DNA of 52,357 nucleotides from PALSA-505 sp035308365 (GCA_035308365.1 DATGGU010000034.1:1-52357); one strand, 5' to 3'; counted from the stretch's first letter, positions 37,761 through 46,283 are shown. Numbers and translations: made by a program. Notes: a model not told the origin generated them from the sequence alone.

Positions 37761-38052
37761 CCGCGCCGCACGGCTGGCCGGATCGGCCGAGGTGTCAGCC
37801 GGAGGCGGCTCACGATGGAATACTGGGTCAGGTTCCGCGGCTGCGGCCCCGCTTCGCGGCCGGGACGGATAGCCATGCTCGCTGTCCTTCGGACAGCTTC
37901 GCCGCAGTCCGCAGTACTTATCCGGGGGGCGACCCCCCGGAACCCCCCGATGCCGGGCTTTGCCCGGCCGGGGCAGCGAGTCCGTTGAAGAACGCGGATA
38001 TCTGAATAGGCACAAGACGCCACAGACCTCCCCGGACAGGAGTTGCAACGAG
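37761..38052. other. purB-murA intergenic region
   Basis: 292 bp without a gene. It contains repeat copy B (37873-37968). ATCTGAATAGG near 38000, about 50 bp before the murA start, is a possible promoter element. Confidence 0.5.
37873..37968 (+). repeat. Two-hairpin intergenic repeat, copy B
   Basis: CCATGCTC, then stem 1 GCTGTCC-TTC-GGACAGC (37881-37897), spacer TTCGCCGCAGTCCGCAGTAC, stem 2 CCGGGGGG-CGA-CCCCCCGG (37922-37940) and a third hairpin GCCGGGC-TTT-GCCCGGC (37952-37968). Downstream of purB, same direction. Confidence 0.75.
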
Positions 38053-39369
38053 ATGACCATGGGTTCCGAGACCCGCTACCGCGTGCGAGGGGGTGCCCCG
38101 CTGGAGGGCACCGTCTTCATCCAAGGCGCCAAGAATGCCGCGCTCAAGATGATCGCGGCATCGCTGCTCGCATCCAAGGGGCGGACTGTACTGCGGAACG
38201 TGCCGGTCATCGAGGACGTCCGCCGTGCGGTGGAGCTGGCCCAGGCGGTCGGCGCCCTGGTCGAGTTCCACGAGGCAGAGCGCATCCTGGTGGTTGACGC
38301 ATCCCGGCTCACCAGCCCCGTGCTGCCCGCCGAGATCGCCCGCAGGTTCCGCGGGTCGGTGCTGTTCGTGCCGGCCCTGCTGCACCGGCTGGGTGAGGCG
38401 ATCATCGAAGGCATCGGCGGCTGCAACCTGGGCAGCCGGAGCCTCGACTTCCACTACCGCGGCTTCGCCCGGCTCGGCGCCACCGTGACCGAGGGCGAGA
38501 ACATGATCCACATTCAGGCCGGGCAGCTGCGCGGCGCCCACCTGTACCTGGACACCCCCTCGCACACCGGCACCGAGAACCTGATCATGGCGGCCTCGCT
38601 GGCCCCGGGCACCACCGTGATAGACAATACGGCGCTGGAGCCCGAGGTGCTCGACGTGATCGCGTTCCTCACCAAGATGGGCGCCAAGATCAGCGGCGGC
38701 GGCACCGGCTTCGTTACGGTTGAGGGAGTCAGCGAGCTGGCGGCCGTGGAGCACACGGTCATGCCCGACCGGATCGACGCCGGCGTGTTCGCCATGGCAG
38801 CGGCCATCACCGGCGGCGAGCTGAGCCTGGTCGGCGGGTCGCTTGAGCACTTCGGCGTGTTCCGCTGGAAGCTGGAGCAGATGGGCGTCGAGTTCGCCAC
38901 CCACGGCGCCGTGCTGCAGGTCCGCCAGGCGCACCCGCTCCGCCCGATCAACGTGATCACCAGCCCGTACCCCGGCTTCGCCACCGACCTGCAGTCGCCG
39001 ATCATGGCACTGAGCTGCCTGGCCGATGGCACCAGCTACATCCGCGAGACCATCTTCGACGGCCGCTACCAGCTCGTCGGCGAGCTCAGCAAGATGGGTG
39101 CCAAGATCGAGGTGGACAACGGGGCGGTCATCGTGCACGGTCCGTGCACGCTCAAGGGGACCGAGGTCGTGGCGCACGACCTGCGCTCCGGCGTGGCGCT
39201 CATCCTGGCCGGGCTGGCCGCCGACGGCGAGACCGTGGTCGCCCCCGGCTACCTGATCGACCGGGGCCACGCGGCGATCGCGGCCAGGCTGACCGCGCTC
39301 GGCGCACAGATCACGGTGGAGAACGCGAACTTACCGGTGGAGCGCCGCCGGCTGCGGCATCCCCCGTAG
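38053..39369 (+). CDS. murA: UDP-N-acetylglucosamine 1-carboxyvinyltransferase (MurA-type)
   Basis: 438 residues from ATG 38053 with AGGAG upstream. MurA/EPSP-synthase fold signatures: GAKNAALKMIAASLLA (Lys/Asn of the active site), GIGGCNLGSRSLDFH with the catalytic Cys (C124), FATDLQSPIMAL, and AHDLRSGVALILAGLAADG with the C-terminal Arg. The conserved GARPVDLH reads GSRSLDFH, so this is a diverged MurA branch, but the catalytic residues remain. It transfers enolpyruvate from PEP to UDP-GlcNAc, the first committed step of peptidoglycan synthesis. Having Cys rather than Asp predicts fosfomycin sensitivity. Confidence 0.92.
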   Translation: MTMGSETRYRVRGGAPLEGTVFIQGAKNAALKMIAASLLASKGRTVLRNVPVIEDVRRAVELAQAVGALVEFHEAERILVVDASRLTSPVLPAEIARRFRGSVLFVPALLHRLGEAIIEGIGGCNLGSRSLDFHYRGFARLGATVTEGENMIHIQAGQLRGAHLYLDTPSHTGTENLIMAASLAPGTTVIDNTALEPEVLDVIAFLTKMGAKISGGGTGFVTVEGVSELAAVEHTVMPDRIDAGVFAMAAAITGGELSLVGGSLEHFGVFRWKLEQMGVEFATHGAVLQVRQAHPLRPINVITSPYPGFATDLQSPIMALSCLADGTSYIRETIFDGRYQLVGELSKMGAKIEVDNGAVIVHGPCTLKGTEVVAHDLRSGVALILAGLAADGETVVAPGYLIDRGHAAIAARLTALGAQITVENANLPVERRRLRHPP

Positions 39370-39468
39370 GACCCTGTCTCAGTACGGCGGCCGGCGTCCG
39401 GCCGGGCAAGCCGGCAGGAACCAAAACATCGGACGTCGGTCTGGCAAACCTGGCGAGAGCTCTGCTTT

Positions 39469-39496
39469 TTGATCTTCCTTGGGGAATACTTATACA
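39469..39496 (+). promoter_or_regulatory. Candidate sigma-70 promoter
   Basis: TTGATC (39469-39474), 16-bp spacer, TATACA (39491-39496), the best -35/-10 pair seen in the window. The next start codon is about 400 bp downstream, leaving either a long leader or an untranslated transcript. Confidence 0.45.
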
Positions 39497-39705
39497 AGCC
39501 TGCCGGAAGGTGACAGGCGGCACAGCAATCTCGGCACAGGTGATCTTGGATGGCCGTTTTGAATAAGCATCAGGGTCACAGAATGTAGAATCGGGCAGTC
39601 GCTCCGCGTAGATGGGCCGGACATTGTGCGCTCGGGAGAAGATCGCAACCCCGGACGGGGGAACGGTTAAAGTGCCCGGCGCGCAGCGCATCCCGAGGCG
39701 CCCTT

Positions 39706-39850
39706 CCATGCTCGCTGACCTGCGGCCAGCTTCACCATGGCCCACGCCGCCCACCCCAGCAGGACAACCCACCGCCACGCACCCCTCCAAGCCCGGTGAC
39801 CTGCGGCCAACTCCACCATGGCCCACGCTGCCCATCCTGGGGGGACGATC
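39706..39850 (+). repeat. Two-hairpin intergenic repeat, copies C1 and C2 (partial)
   Basis: C1: CCATGCTC then GCTGACC-TGC-GGCCAGC (39714-39730) and TTCACCATGGCCCACGC. C2: GGTGACC-TGC-GGCCAAC (39795-39811) and TCCACCATGGCCCACGC, ending CCTGGGGGGACGATCCC. The GC-rich second stem is degraded in both. Downstream of murA, same direction. Confidence 0.6.
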
Positions 39851-39892
39851 CCGCGGACCGTCCGCTGTGCCGCCGGGCAGCGGGGGATGATC

Positions 39893-41296
39893 ATGCAACG
39901 GCAGTCCAGCGGAGACCTCGCCATCGGAGTCGTCGGACCACACGAGCTGGTAGAGCGGATCATGCTGTCCGGCACGCCGCCCGCCGGCGCCGCGACGGCC
40001 CCGGGCTCCGGCCCGGGCAACGCGGGCCAGGCCGGCCCGGGCGGCGGCATCGCCCGGCGCCTGGTCGCCGCTGCCTACCGCGACGAGCAGGAGGCCGCGG
40101 ACAAGGTCCTGCGCCTGGGCCCGGTGGTGGACGTCTGCCTGTTCGCCAGCCCCGTCCCACAGGAGTATGCCCGCAAGGCCGGGGTGCTGGCCGGTCCGGC
40201 CACCTGCGTCCCCCTGAACGGCAGCGCCCTGTACGGCGCTCTGCTGCGGGCCATTCAGGCTGACAGCTACGACCTTGGAAAGGTCAGCGTGGACGTGCTC
40301 AGCCGGGCCGACATCGAAGACGCCTACGCCGAGTTTGGCCTTCCCGCGCAACACGTGCACATCCGCGAAGACATCGGCAGCGCGGCCACCCTGGCCGCCT
40401 TCCACGAACGCCTCTGGCGCCGGGGCGAGATCACCCTGGCCTTCACCTGCCTGAACTCCGTAGCCGAGCGCCTGGGGGCCGCAGGCGTCCCGGCGATCAC
40501 GGTCAAGCCCACCAACAGCGCCATCCGGTCCGGCCTGCGCACCGCCACGCTGCTGGGCAGCCAGCGCAGACTGGAGGAAGCCCAGCTGGCCGTCGTGGTC
40601 GTGGAAGTCCCAACCCTCCGCGACACCCAGCGCCGTTCGGCCCCCCGGCAGTCGCGCGAAGAACTGCGGCTCACGGTGCACAGGTTCCTCGTCCAGGAAG
40701 CCCAGCGTATCCAGGCCACGGTCAGCCCCATGGGCGACCACTGCTTCCACGTTACGGCCACCCGGGGTTCCCTGTACCCCGCGACCGACGGCTTCCGCGT
40801 CCCGCCCTTCACCGAACGAGCTCGTTCCGGCCTGGGCATAGCCCTGGACGTCGGCGTGGGCATGGGCCGCACCGCCCACGAAGCCGAAGCCCACGCCCGC
40901 GCCGCCCTGGGCCGCTCCCAATCGGGCCAGCGGGCCGGCATGTTCGCCCTGGACCGCGAGGGCAGAGCCCTGGTCCCGGCGCCCCGCCAGCCCACCCTCC
41001 CGCCGCAGCATGGCCGGCCCAAGGGCATCGAAACCCTCTCCCGCCTGGCCGACAAGCTGGCCGGAGCCGACGCCGCCCTGGTGGTAGACGCCGAAATGGC
41101 CGGCCGCCTGCTGGGCGTCACCCCCCGCACCGCCCGCCGCCTGCTGCGCACCCTGGTGGACGAGGGCCTGGCCTGGCCCCTTCCGCCGAGCCGCACCCCA
41201 CAGCCCGGCCGTCCGCGTCAGTTCTACCGGCTGATCGTGGAAAAGCTGGACCGCAAGCCGGCCAGGCAATCGGGCGACGGTTCTGCCCGTAGCTAA
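39893..41296 (+). CDS. Putative transcriptional regulator, C-terminal winged helix
   Basis: 467 residues from ATG 39893 (GGGGG six bases upstream; ATG 39887 is the alternative). The N-terminal ~200 residues begin DLAIGVVGPHELVERIML and contain KVSVDVLSRADIEDAYAEFG, a periplasmic-binding/PrpR-like sensor pattern. A middle region has TVSPMGDHCFHVTATRG and LGIALDVGVGMGRTAHEAEA with AHARAAL, resembling degenerate GGDEF/nucleotide-cyclase-like folds. The C-terminal DNA-binding part reads DAEMAGRLLGVTPRTARRLL then TLVDEGLAWPLP and a wing. I recognise it as a conserved actinobacterial regulator type but cannot name its ligand. It stands alone; the start follows a 500-bp leader region. Confidence 0.65.
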   Translation: MQRQSSGDLAIGVVGPHELVERIMLSGTPPAGAATAPGSGPGNAGQAGPGGGIARRLVAAAYRDEQEAADKVLRLGPVVDVCLFASPVPQEYARKAGVLAGPATCVPLNGSALYGALLRAIQADSYDLGKVSVDVLSRADIEDAYAEFGLPAQHVHIREDIGSAATLAAFHERLWRRGEITLAFTCLNSVAERLGAAGVPAITVKPTNSAIRSGLRTATLLGSQRRLEEAQLAVVVVEVPTLRDTQRRSAPRQSREELRLTVHRFLVQEAQRIQATVSPMGDHCFHVTATRGSLYPATDGFRVPPFTERARSGLGIALDVGVGMGRTAHEAEAHARAALGRSQSGQRAGMFALDREGRALVPAPRQPTLPPQHGRPKGIETLSRLADKLAGADAALVVDAEMAGRLLGVTPRTARRLLRTLVDEGLAWPLPPSRTPQPGRPRQFYRLIVEKLDRKPARQSGDGSARS

Positions 41297-41380
41297 CCGG
41301 GTCAAGCGGACCGGGAAAGGGCAGGGGTTCTCCATCAATTCGTGCTGGACTGATCCAGGGCTGCATCGCGAGGAGGCGGT

Positions 41381-42355
41381 ATGCGGATTCTGATGATCGG
41401 TGGCACGAAGTTCATCGGGCGGGCGATCACCGAGCGGTTCGCCGCGCGTGGCGACGAGGTGGCGGTGGTCCACCGGGGCGAGACCGAGCCCGCCGACCTG
41501 GCCGAGTGCCGGCATCTGCACGCCGACCGGGCCGAATTCGCCAGCCTGGCCGCCGAGGTCAGGGCATGGCAGCCGGACGCGGTCGTGGACACGCTGGCGC
41601 TGTCGCGGGCCGACGCGGACGCGGTATTGCCGCACCTGCCGGACGTTCCGGTCGTGGTGCTGTCCAGCGTCGATGTCTACCGCGCCTTCGAGTTGCTGGA
41701 CGGCAACGAGGGCGGCATACCCGTTCCGATCACCGAGGACTCGCCGCTGCGGGCCGGCCGGTACCCCTACCGGGGCAAGATGAGTGGCTTCGACGACTAC
41801 GAGAAGCTGGACGTCGAGCCCGCCTACCTGGAGCGCGGCGGCGTCGTGCTCCGCCTGGGCTTCATCTACGGTGAGCATGACCCGCAGCTACGTGAAGAGT
41901 TCATTTTGCGCCGGGTGCGGGCGGGGCGGAAGCGTATCCCGGTCGGCACCGGGAGCTGGCTGCTGAGCCGCTGTTATGTCGGCGACGTGGCGGCCGCCGT
42001 GGTGGCGGCCACCACCGTCAGCGCCGCGGGCGGCCAGATACTCAACATCGTGGAGACGGCGTCCGGCACGGTCCGGGACTGGATCGGGCAGATCCTGGCC
42101 GCCGCGGACTACGACGCCGAGCTCGTCACCGTCCCCGACGCCGCCGTGCCCGAAGGTGGCCTGACCCTCACCCGCGACCATCGCCAGCACCTGCTCGTGG
42201 ACAACCGCAAGGCTCGCGACCTGCTCGGCTGGCAGCCCGCCGAGCCGGCTCGCGGCATCGCCGCCTCGGTCCGCTGGCACCTGGCCCACCCGCCGGCCAA
42301 ATCTAACCCCGACTTCACCGCCGACGACCGCGCCCTGGAGTCCGCCACCGGGTAG
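41381..42355 (+). CDS. NAD(P)-binding epimerase/reductase-like (atypical/extended SDR) protein
   Basis: 324 residues; ATG 41381 has GAGGAGG upstream. Rossmann motif GGTKFIGRAI, with VVHRGE after strand 2 (Arg/His, NADP-like). Then AVVDTLALS, VLSSVDVY and a YEKLDVEP segment at the place of the Y..K pair, LRLGFIYGEHDP, and a C-terminal RDHRQHLLVDNRKARDLLGW typical of NAD-dependent epimerases. It is a paralogue of the gene at 29118. Convergent with pat. Substrate unknown. Confidence 0.83.
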   Translation: MRILMIGGTKFIGRAITERFAARGDEVAVVHRGETEPADLAECRHLHADRAEFASLAAEVRAWQPDAVVDTLALSRADADAVLPHLPDVPVVVLSSVDVYRAFELLDGNEGGIPVPITEDSPLRAGRYPYRGKMSGFDDYEKLDVEPAYLERGGVVLRLGFIYGEHDPQLREEFILRRVRAGRKRIPVGTGSWLLSRCYVGDVAAAVVAATTVSAAGGQILNIVETASGTVRDWIGQILAAADYDAELVTVPDAAVPEGGLTLTRDHRQHLLVDNRKARDLLGWQPAEPARGIAASVRWHLAHPPAKSNPDFTADDRALESATG

Positions 42356-42408
42356 GGCCAGCCGCCGGTAACCGGCGCCGCCCCCTCCGTAAGGAAGCGC
42401 GGTACGTT

Positions 42409-43488
42409 CTAATGGCGGCGGGGGTAGGCCTTCGCGACGGTGAGAAGTGCCTCGTTTGCCTCGGGGTCGCCGATGGAGATGCGGGCGCCGTCGGGGGGGA
42501 AGGGGCGGATGCTGATTCCGGCGGCCTCGCACTCACCGGCGAAATCGGCGGTGTCCTGGCCGAGGGGGAGCCAGACGAAGTTCCCCTCGGTGGGCGGGAC
42601 TGTCCAGCCGTCGGCCAGCAGGGTGTCGCGGACCCTGGTGCGCTCGCCGACCGCGGCTTCGACCCGGTCGAGCAGCTCTCGCTCGGCGGCGAGTGAGGCT
42701 ATCACGGCGGCCTGGGCGACCCGGCTGACCGTGAACGGGAGCATGGTCATGCGGGTGGCAACGGCGATGGGCTCCTGCGCTGCCAGGAAGCCGACCCGCA
42801 TCCCGGCCAGGCCATAGGCCTTGGAGAATGTGCGCAGGACGGCGAGGTTGGGGTATCCGGGGTAGAGGGTGAGGCCGTCGGGGACGGCCGGGTCGCGCAC
42901 GTACTCCCGGTAGGCCTCGTCGAGCACGACCAGGCAGGTGGGCGGCACGCGGTCGAGAAAGTCTTCCAGCTCGGCGCGGTGCACGACGGTGCCGGTGGGG
43001 TTGTTGGGGTTGCAGACGAAGATGACCCTGGTCCGTTCGGTGACGGCATCGGCCATGGCGGCCAGGTCATGCGTGTCGCCGCGCAACGGCACCCGGACCG
43101 ACGCGGCGCCGGACAGGTCGGTCAGCATCGGGTAGGCCTCGAAGGAACGCCAGGCGTAGAGGACCTCGGTGCCCGGTTCGGCGGCCGCCGCCAGCAACTG
43201 CTGGGTCACCCCGACCGAGCCACAGCCGACCGCGATGTGCGAGGTGGGCACGCCGTACCTGGCGGAGATCGCCGCGATCAGGGCCTCCGCGCCGTTGTCC
43301 GGGTACCGGTTGATCTCCTCGGCGGCGGCGGTGATCGCCTGCACGACCGACGGCAACGGGCCGGACGGGTTCTCGTTGGACGAGAGCTTGAACGACCGTC
43401 CGTCCGGGGCGACCGGCATCCTGCCGGGCTTGTAAGGGACGAAGTGGTCGAGTACGGAGCGCAAACGCGGCGTTTCGGCGGGCACCAT
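42409..43488 (-). CDS. pat: Aromatic amino acid / histidinol-phosphate aminotransferase (HisC2/Pat type)
   Basis: 359 residues from ATG 43488 (or GTG 43485), with GGAGG just upstream; the frame extends to 43530 without homology. Fold-type I PLP enzyme: KLSSNENPSGPLPSV, NRYPDNG, VGCGSVGVTQQLL, VFVCNPNNPTGTVV-like FVCNPNNPTGT, LDEAYREYV and the PLP lysine in TFSKAYGLAGMRVGF. The VGCGSV, AWRSFEAYP and FVWLPLG segments match mycobacterial HisC2/Pat (Rv3772) closely, so aromatic aminotransferase is favoured over HisC proper, which should lie in a his operon elsewhere. Confidence 0.87.
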   Translation of the reverse strand: MVPAETPRLRSVLDHFVPYKPGRMPVAPDGRSFKLSSNENPSGPLPSVVQAITAAAEEINRYPDNGAEALIAAISARYGVPTSHIAVGCGSVGVTQQLLAAAAEPGTEVLYAWRSFEAYPMLTDLSGAASVRVPLRGDTHDLAAMADAVTERTRVIFVCNPNNPTGTVVHRAELEDFLDRVPPTCLVVLDEAYREYVRDPAVPDGLTLYPGYPNLAVLRTFSKAYGLAGMRVGFLAAQEPIAVATRMTMLPFTVSRVAQAAVIASLAAERELLDRVEAAVGERTRVRDTLLADGWTVPPTEGNFVWLPLGQDTADFAGECEAAGISIRPFPPDGARISIGDPEANEALLTVAKAYPRRH

Positions 43489-43542
43489 TGTCCTCCATGA
43501 CTCACCGTCGGGGTCTTTCCAGTGTCGCATCCCGGGCTGGGG

Positions 43543-44064
43543 TCAGCCGCTGCCGGCGGCGGACAGAGCACGCTGGAAGGCGTCGTGTACGTCCGGCGTG
43601 AACAGCACGAACCTGGCCTCGGTGACCTGGCTGGGGGCGCGCTGGACGGTGGTCACCGCGATCCGGGCGGCGTCGTCGACGGGCCAGCCGTAGATGCCGG
43701 CCGACACCGCTGGGAAGGCGACCGTGTGCGCGCCGAGTTCGTCGGCGATGCGGAGCGATTCGGAGTAGCAGGAGGCCAGCAGGTTTGAGCGGTCCTGTCC
43801 GGGTGAGTACACCGGGCCAGCCGTGTGAATCACCCAGCGGGCCGAAAGCCGGCCGGCGGTCGTGGCGACCGCCCGCCCGGTGGGCAGTCCCCTGGGGAAC
43901 TGACTGGCCCGGAGCTCGCGGCATTCGGCCAGAATCTCCGGGCCGCCCTTGCGGTGGATCGCGCCGTCCACGCCGCCACCGCCGAGCAGCGAGGAGTTGG
44001 CCGCGTTGACGATCGCGTCCACGTTCTGCGTCGTTATGTCCCCGAGGACCAGCGTGATTTCCAT
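43543..44064 (-). CDS. Macrodomain protein (ADP-ribose / O-acetyl-ADP-ribose hydrolase type)
   Basis: 173 residues from ATG 44064. A complete single macrodomain: LVLGDITTQNVDAIVNAANS, GGGGVDGAIHRKGGPEI, the RLSARWVIHTAGPVY strand and AFPAVSAGIYGWP. The Asn in NAAN and the GGGGVD/SAGIYG loops are those that bind ADP-ribose in MacroD/YmdB-type deacylases. It would reverse ADP-ribosylation or hydrolyse O-acetyl-ADP-ribose. A GTG three codons upstream is an alternative start. Divergent from the blaI-like gene. Confidence 0.92.
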   Translation of the reverse strand: MEITLVLGDITTQNVDAIVNAANSSLLGGGGVDGAIHRKGGPEILAECRELRASQFPRGLPTGRAVATTAGRLSARWVIHTAGPVYSPGQDRSNLLASCYSESLRIADELGAHTVAFPAVSAGIYGWPVDDAARIAVTTVQRAPSQVTEARFVLFTPDVHDAFQRALSAAGSG

Positions 44065-44168
44065 GGCGTGCACCCCACGATAACCGGACGGCCAGGCGCG
44101 ATGACCAGCGGCGGCGTAGTCTGGGGACGCTCGCCCGGGCGCCCCTGCCCGGATCATGGCCATGCGGA

Positions 44169-44174
44169 TAAAGT
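44169..44174 (+). promoter_or_regulatory. -10 box for leaderless blaI-like gene
   Basis: TAAAGT ends 6 nt before GTG 44181, with no Shine-Dalgarno between. Confidence 0.45.
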
Positions 44175-44180
44175 GATCGG

Positions 44181-44546
44181 GTGAACCGACTCGGTGAACT
44201 CGAACGCGCGATTATGGATGTTCTCTGGGAAACCAGTAACCCGCTGACCGTTCGTGCGGTCAGCGAGCGTCTGACCGAACGAGACTTGGCTCATACGACC
44301 GTGATGACAGTGCTGGACAGGCTCGCCAAGAAGGGGTTCGCGCTGCGCGAGCGCGATGGCCGCGCGTGGCAGTACCGGGCTTCCGCGAGCAGGGAAGCCT
44401 ACGTCACCGAGTTGATGCTGAGCGCACTCGACCAGGCCGGCGACAGACAGGCCGCGCTGGCCAGCTTCGCCCGGTCCGTGTCCGATTCCGAGGCCCGGGC
44501 GCTGCGCATCGCGCTCGAGAAGTTCGAAGGCCGGTCCGGGGACTGA
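44181..44546 (+). CDS. BlaI/MecI/CopY-family repressor
   Basis: 121 residues. Winged helix (about 1-75) with LGELERAIMDVLWETSNPLT, VRAVSERLTERDLAHTTVMT and VLDRLAKKGFALRERDGRAW, then a helical dimerisation tail (YVTELMLSALDQAG...). These repressors are inactivated by cleavage through a BlaR1-type membrane peptidase; such a protein is encoded 6 bp downstream. No beta-lactamase is adjacent, so the regulated gene is elsewhere. In mycobacteria the equivalent BlaI also controls ATP synthase genes. Confidence 0.92.
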   Translation: MNRLGELERAIMDVLWETSNPLTVRAVSERLTERDLAHTTVMTVLDRLAKKGFALRERDGRAWQYRASASREAYVTELMLSALDQAGDRQAALASFARSVSDSEARALRIALEKFEGRSGD

Positions 44547-44552
44547 GTTCGG

Positions 44553-45491
44553 GTGTTTCCCACGGTCTTTTTGCTCGCCGGGATCGCGATGACCACGGTC
44601 GCGATATCGACGCTGCTCGCGACGGCGCGGTGGCCGCGCCGCGCCCCGGCTGCCGCGATCCTGCTGTGGCAGGCGCTCGGTCTGGGCTGGGGCCTGGCCG
44701 CCGTCGGCGCGCTGGCCGCGCTGGCCGCACGGCCGGAGCATACGGGAGTGGCCGGTGGCGTGTTCGCGTTCGCCACGAGCGCGGTCACCCGGCCGGGCGA
44801 GCAGACCACGTTGATGGAGACGTTCCGGCTGGTGGCCCTGGGCCTGGCCGTGGCGCTGCTGACCCTGCTGTGCTGGGTGCTCGCGGCCGCGTGTGCCGCC
44901 GTGGTGCGGACCCGGCGCAGGCACCGGGCCCTGCTCGCGCTGCTGGGCCGGGGCGACCCGAAGGTGCCCGGCGCGCTGGTGCTCGACCATCCGGCCGCGG
45001 CGGCGTACTGCGTGCCGGGGCTGCGGTCCTCCCGCATCGTGTTCAGCGCCGGGACGCTGGACCTGCTCGATCAGGCGGAGCTGTCGGCCGTGCTCGAACA
45101 CGAACGGGCGCACGTGCGGGAGCGGCACGACCTGGTGCTGTTGCCGTTCACCGCGCTGTGCCGGGCGTTTCCGCGCTCCCGGGTGACACTGCAGGCCTAC
45201 GCGGCGGTCGCGCTGCTGGTCGAGATGATGGCCGACGACCGGGCCATCCGGGCCCAGCAGGCCCGGGAGCTGGCCACGGCGCTGATGCGGTTCGGTGCCG
45301 CCGGGGCGCAGGCGCCGCCCTGCGGTGCGCTGGCAGCGGTGAACACCGCCGTGGAGGGCGAGGTGGTCACCCGCGTCACCCGGCTGCTCGAACCACAGCC
45401 AGGCCTGTCCCGGCCGTTGTGGGTGGCGGTGTGCTGCAGCGCGATGCTGCTGGTCATGGTGCCCGCCGCGCTGTTCGTGATCCCGCTGTAG
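44553..45491 (+). CDS. M56-family (BlaR1-like) membrane metallopeptidase
   Basis: 312 residues from GTG 44553. N-terminal membrane helices (about 1-25, 30-55 and 85-115), then a cytosolic zinc peptidase domain with HExxH as HERAH (H183, E184, H187) in AVLEHERAHVRERHD, AYCVPGLRSSRIVFSAGTLD before it, and a last helix near the C-terminus (WVAVCCSAMLLVMVPAALFV). There is no C-terminal penicillin-binding sensor domain as in BlaR1, so the signal must come differently. It is coupled with the BlaI-like repressor, the probable substrate. Confidence 0.88.
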   Translation: MFPTVFLLAGIAMTTVAISTLLATARWPRRAPAAAILLWQALGLGWGLAAVGALAALAARPEHTGVAGGVFAFATSAVTRPGEQTTLMETFRLVALGLAVALLTLLCWVLAAACAAVVRTRRRHRALLALLGRGDPKVPGALVLDHPAAAAYCVPGLRSSRIVFSAGTLDLLDQAELSAVLEHERAHVRERHDLVLLPFTALCRAFPRSRVTLQAYAAVALLVEMMADDRAIRAQQARELATALMRFGAAGAQAPPCGALAAVNTAVEGEVVTRVTRLLEPQPGLSRPLWVAVCCSAMLLVMVPAALFVIPL

Positions 45492-45517
45492 CGTCCTGCG
45501 CGGTGCGGGGCGCGCAG

Positions 45518-45523
45518 TAGGCT
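45518..45523 (+). promoter_or_regulatory. -10 box for leaderless AlaX-like gene
   Basis: TAGGCT ends 6 nt before GTG 45530, with no Shine-Dalgarno. Confidence 0.45.
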
Positions 45524-45529
45524 GCGTGG

Positions 45530-46264
45530 GTGAGTGAGACTCAGTGGCGAACGCACCGGCTCGAGCTTGATGACCAGACCCTGCGCGAATGGGATGCCCA
45601 GGTTCTCGCTGCCGATCCCGAGGCCGGGATCGTGCTGGATACCTCGGCCTTCTACCCGGGCGGCGGCGGGCAGCCGCCGGACCATGGCGTGCTGCTGTGG
45701 GGCGGGGTGCAGACCCGCATCACCGGCGCCCGCAAGGGCGACGACCTGTACCTGATCCCGGCCGAGGGCGATCCGCTGCCGCCGCCGGGCACGTCGGTGC
45801 GCGGCGCGGTGGAGGACGAGCGGCGGACGGCGCTGATGCGCACGCATTCCGGCCTGCACGTGCTGTGCGGAGTCGTGTTCAGGGACTTTGGGGCGCTGGT
45901 GACCGGCGGGAACATGGAGCCGATGGTGGCCCGGATGGACTTCAACCTGCCGCAGGTGCCCGACGGTTTCAGGGATGCCGTCGAGTCGGCCTGCAACGCC
46001 GAACTGATCGCCGATCGGCGGATCGATGTCAAGGTGCTGCCGCGCGACGAGGCGTTCGCCATTCCCGACATCATCCGCACCGCCACGAACCTGGTCCCAC
46101 CCGAGGTCAAGGACGTGCGCATCATCGACATCGTGGGGCTGGACCAGCAGGCTGACGGCGGCACACACGTGGCATCCACCCGCCAGGTCGGCCGGATCGA
46201 GGTCGTGAAGATCGAGAACAAGGGCAAGGGGTTCCGCAGGCTGCGGATCCGGATTGCGGACTAG
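45530..46264 (+). CDS. Alanyl-tRNA editing protein (AlaX-M type)
   Basis: 244 residues, the AlaX-M length. N-terminal Gly-rich motif DTSAFYPGGGGQPPDHG, first zinc motif HSGLH (H106, H110) and C-terminal motif DGGTHVASTRQVG where most AlaX/AlaRS editing domains have CGGTH. The Cys zinc ligand is thus Asp209, with H213 kept. It should hydrolyse Ser (or Gly) from mischarged tRNA-Ala in trans. Asp can ligate zinc, so activity may remain. Translation is probably leaderless. Confidence 0.85.
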   Translation: MSETQWRTHRLELDDQTLREWDAQVLAADPEAGIVLDTSAFYPGGGGQPPDHGVLLWGGVQTRITGARKGDDLYLIPAEGDPLPPPGTSVRGAVEDERRTALMRTHSGLHVLCGVVFRDFGALVTGGNMEPMVARMDFNLPQVPDGFRDAVESACNAELIADRRIDVKVLPRDEAFAIPDIIRTATNLVPPEVKDVRIIDIVGLDQQADGGTHVASTRQVGRIEVVKIENKGKGFRRLRIRIAD

Positions 46265-46283
46265 GCCGCGGCGGCGGGCTCGG

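Larger units (their letters stand above)
39370..39892. other. Long murA-regulator intergenic region
   Basis: 523 bp with no convincing gene. It starts with a small GGCCGG-CGT-CCGGCC hairpin near 39389, then has AT-richer patches around 39460-39500 and 39555-39605, including TTTTGAATAAG near 39557. The second half is occupied by two partial copies of the intergenic repeat. Confidence 0.5.
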
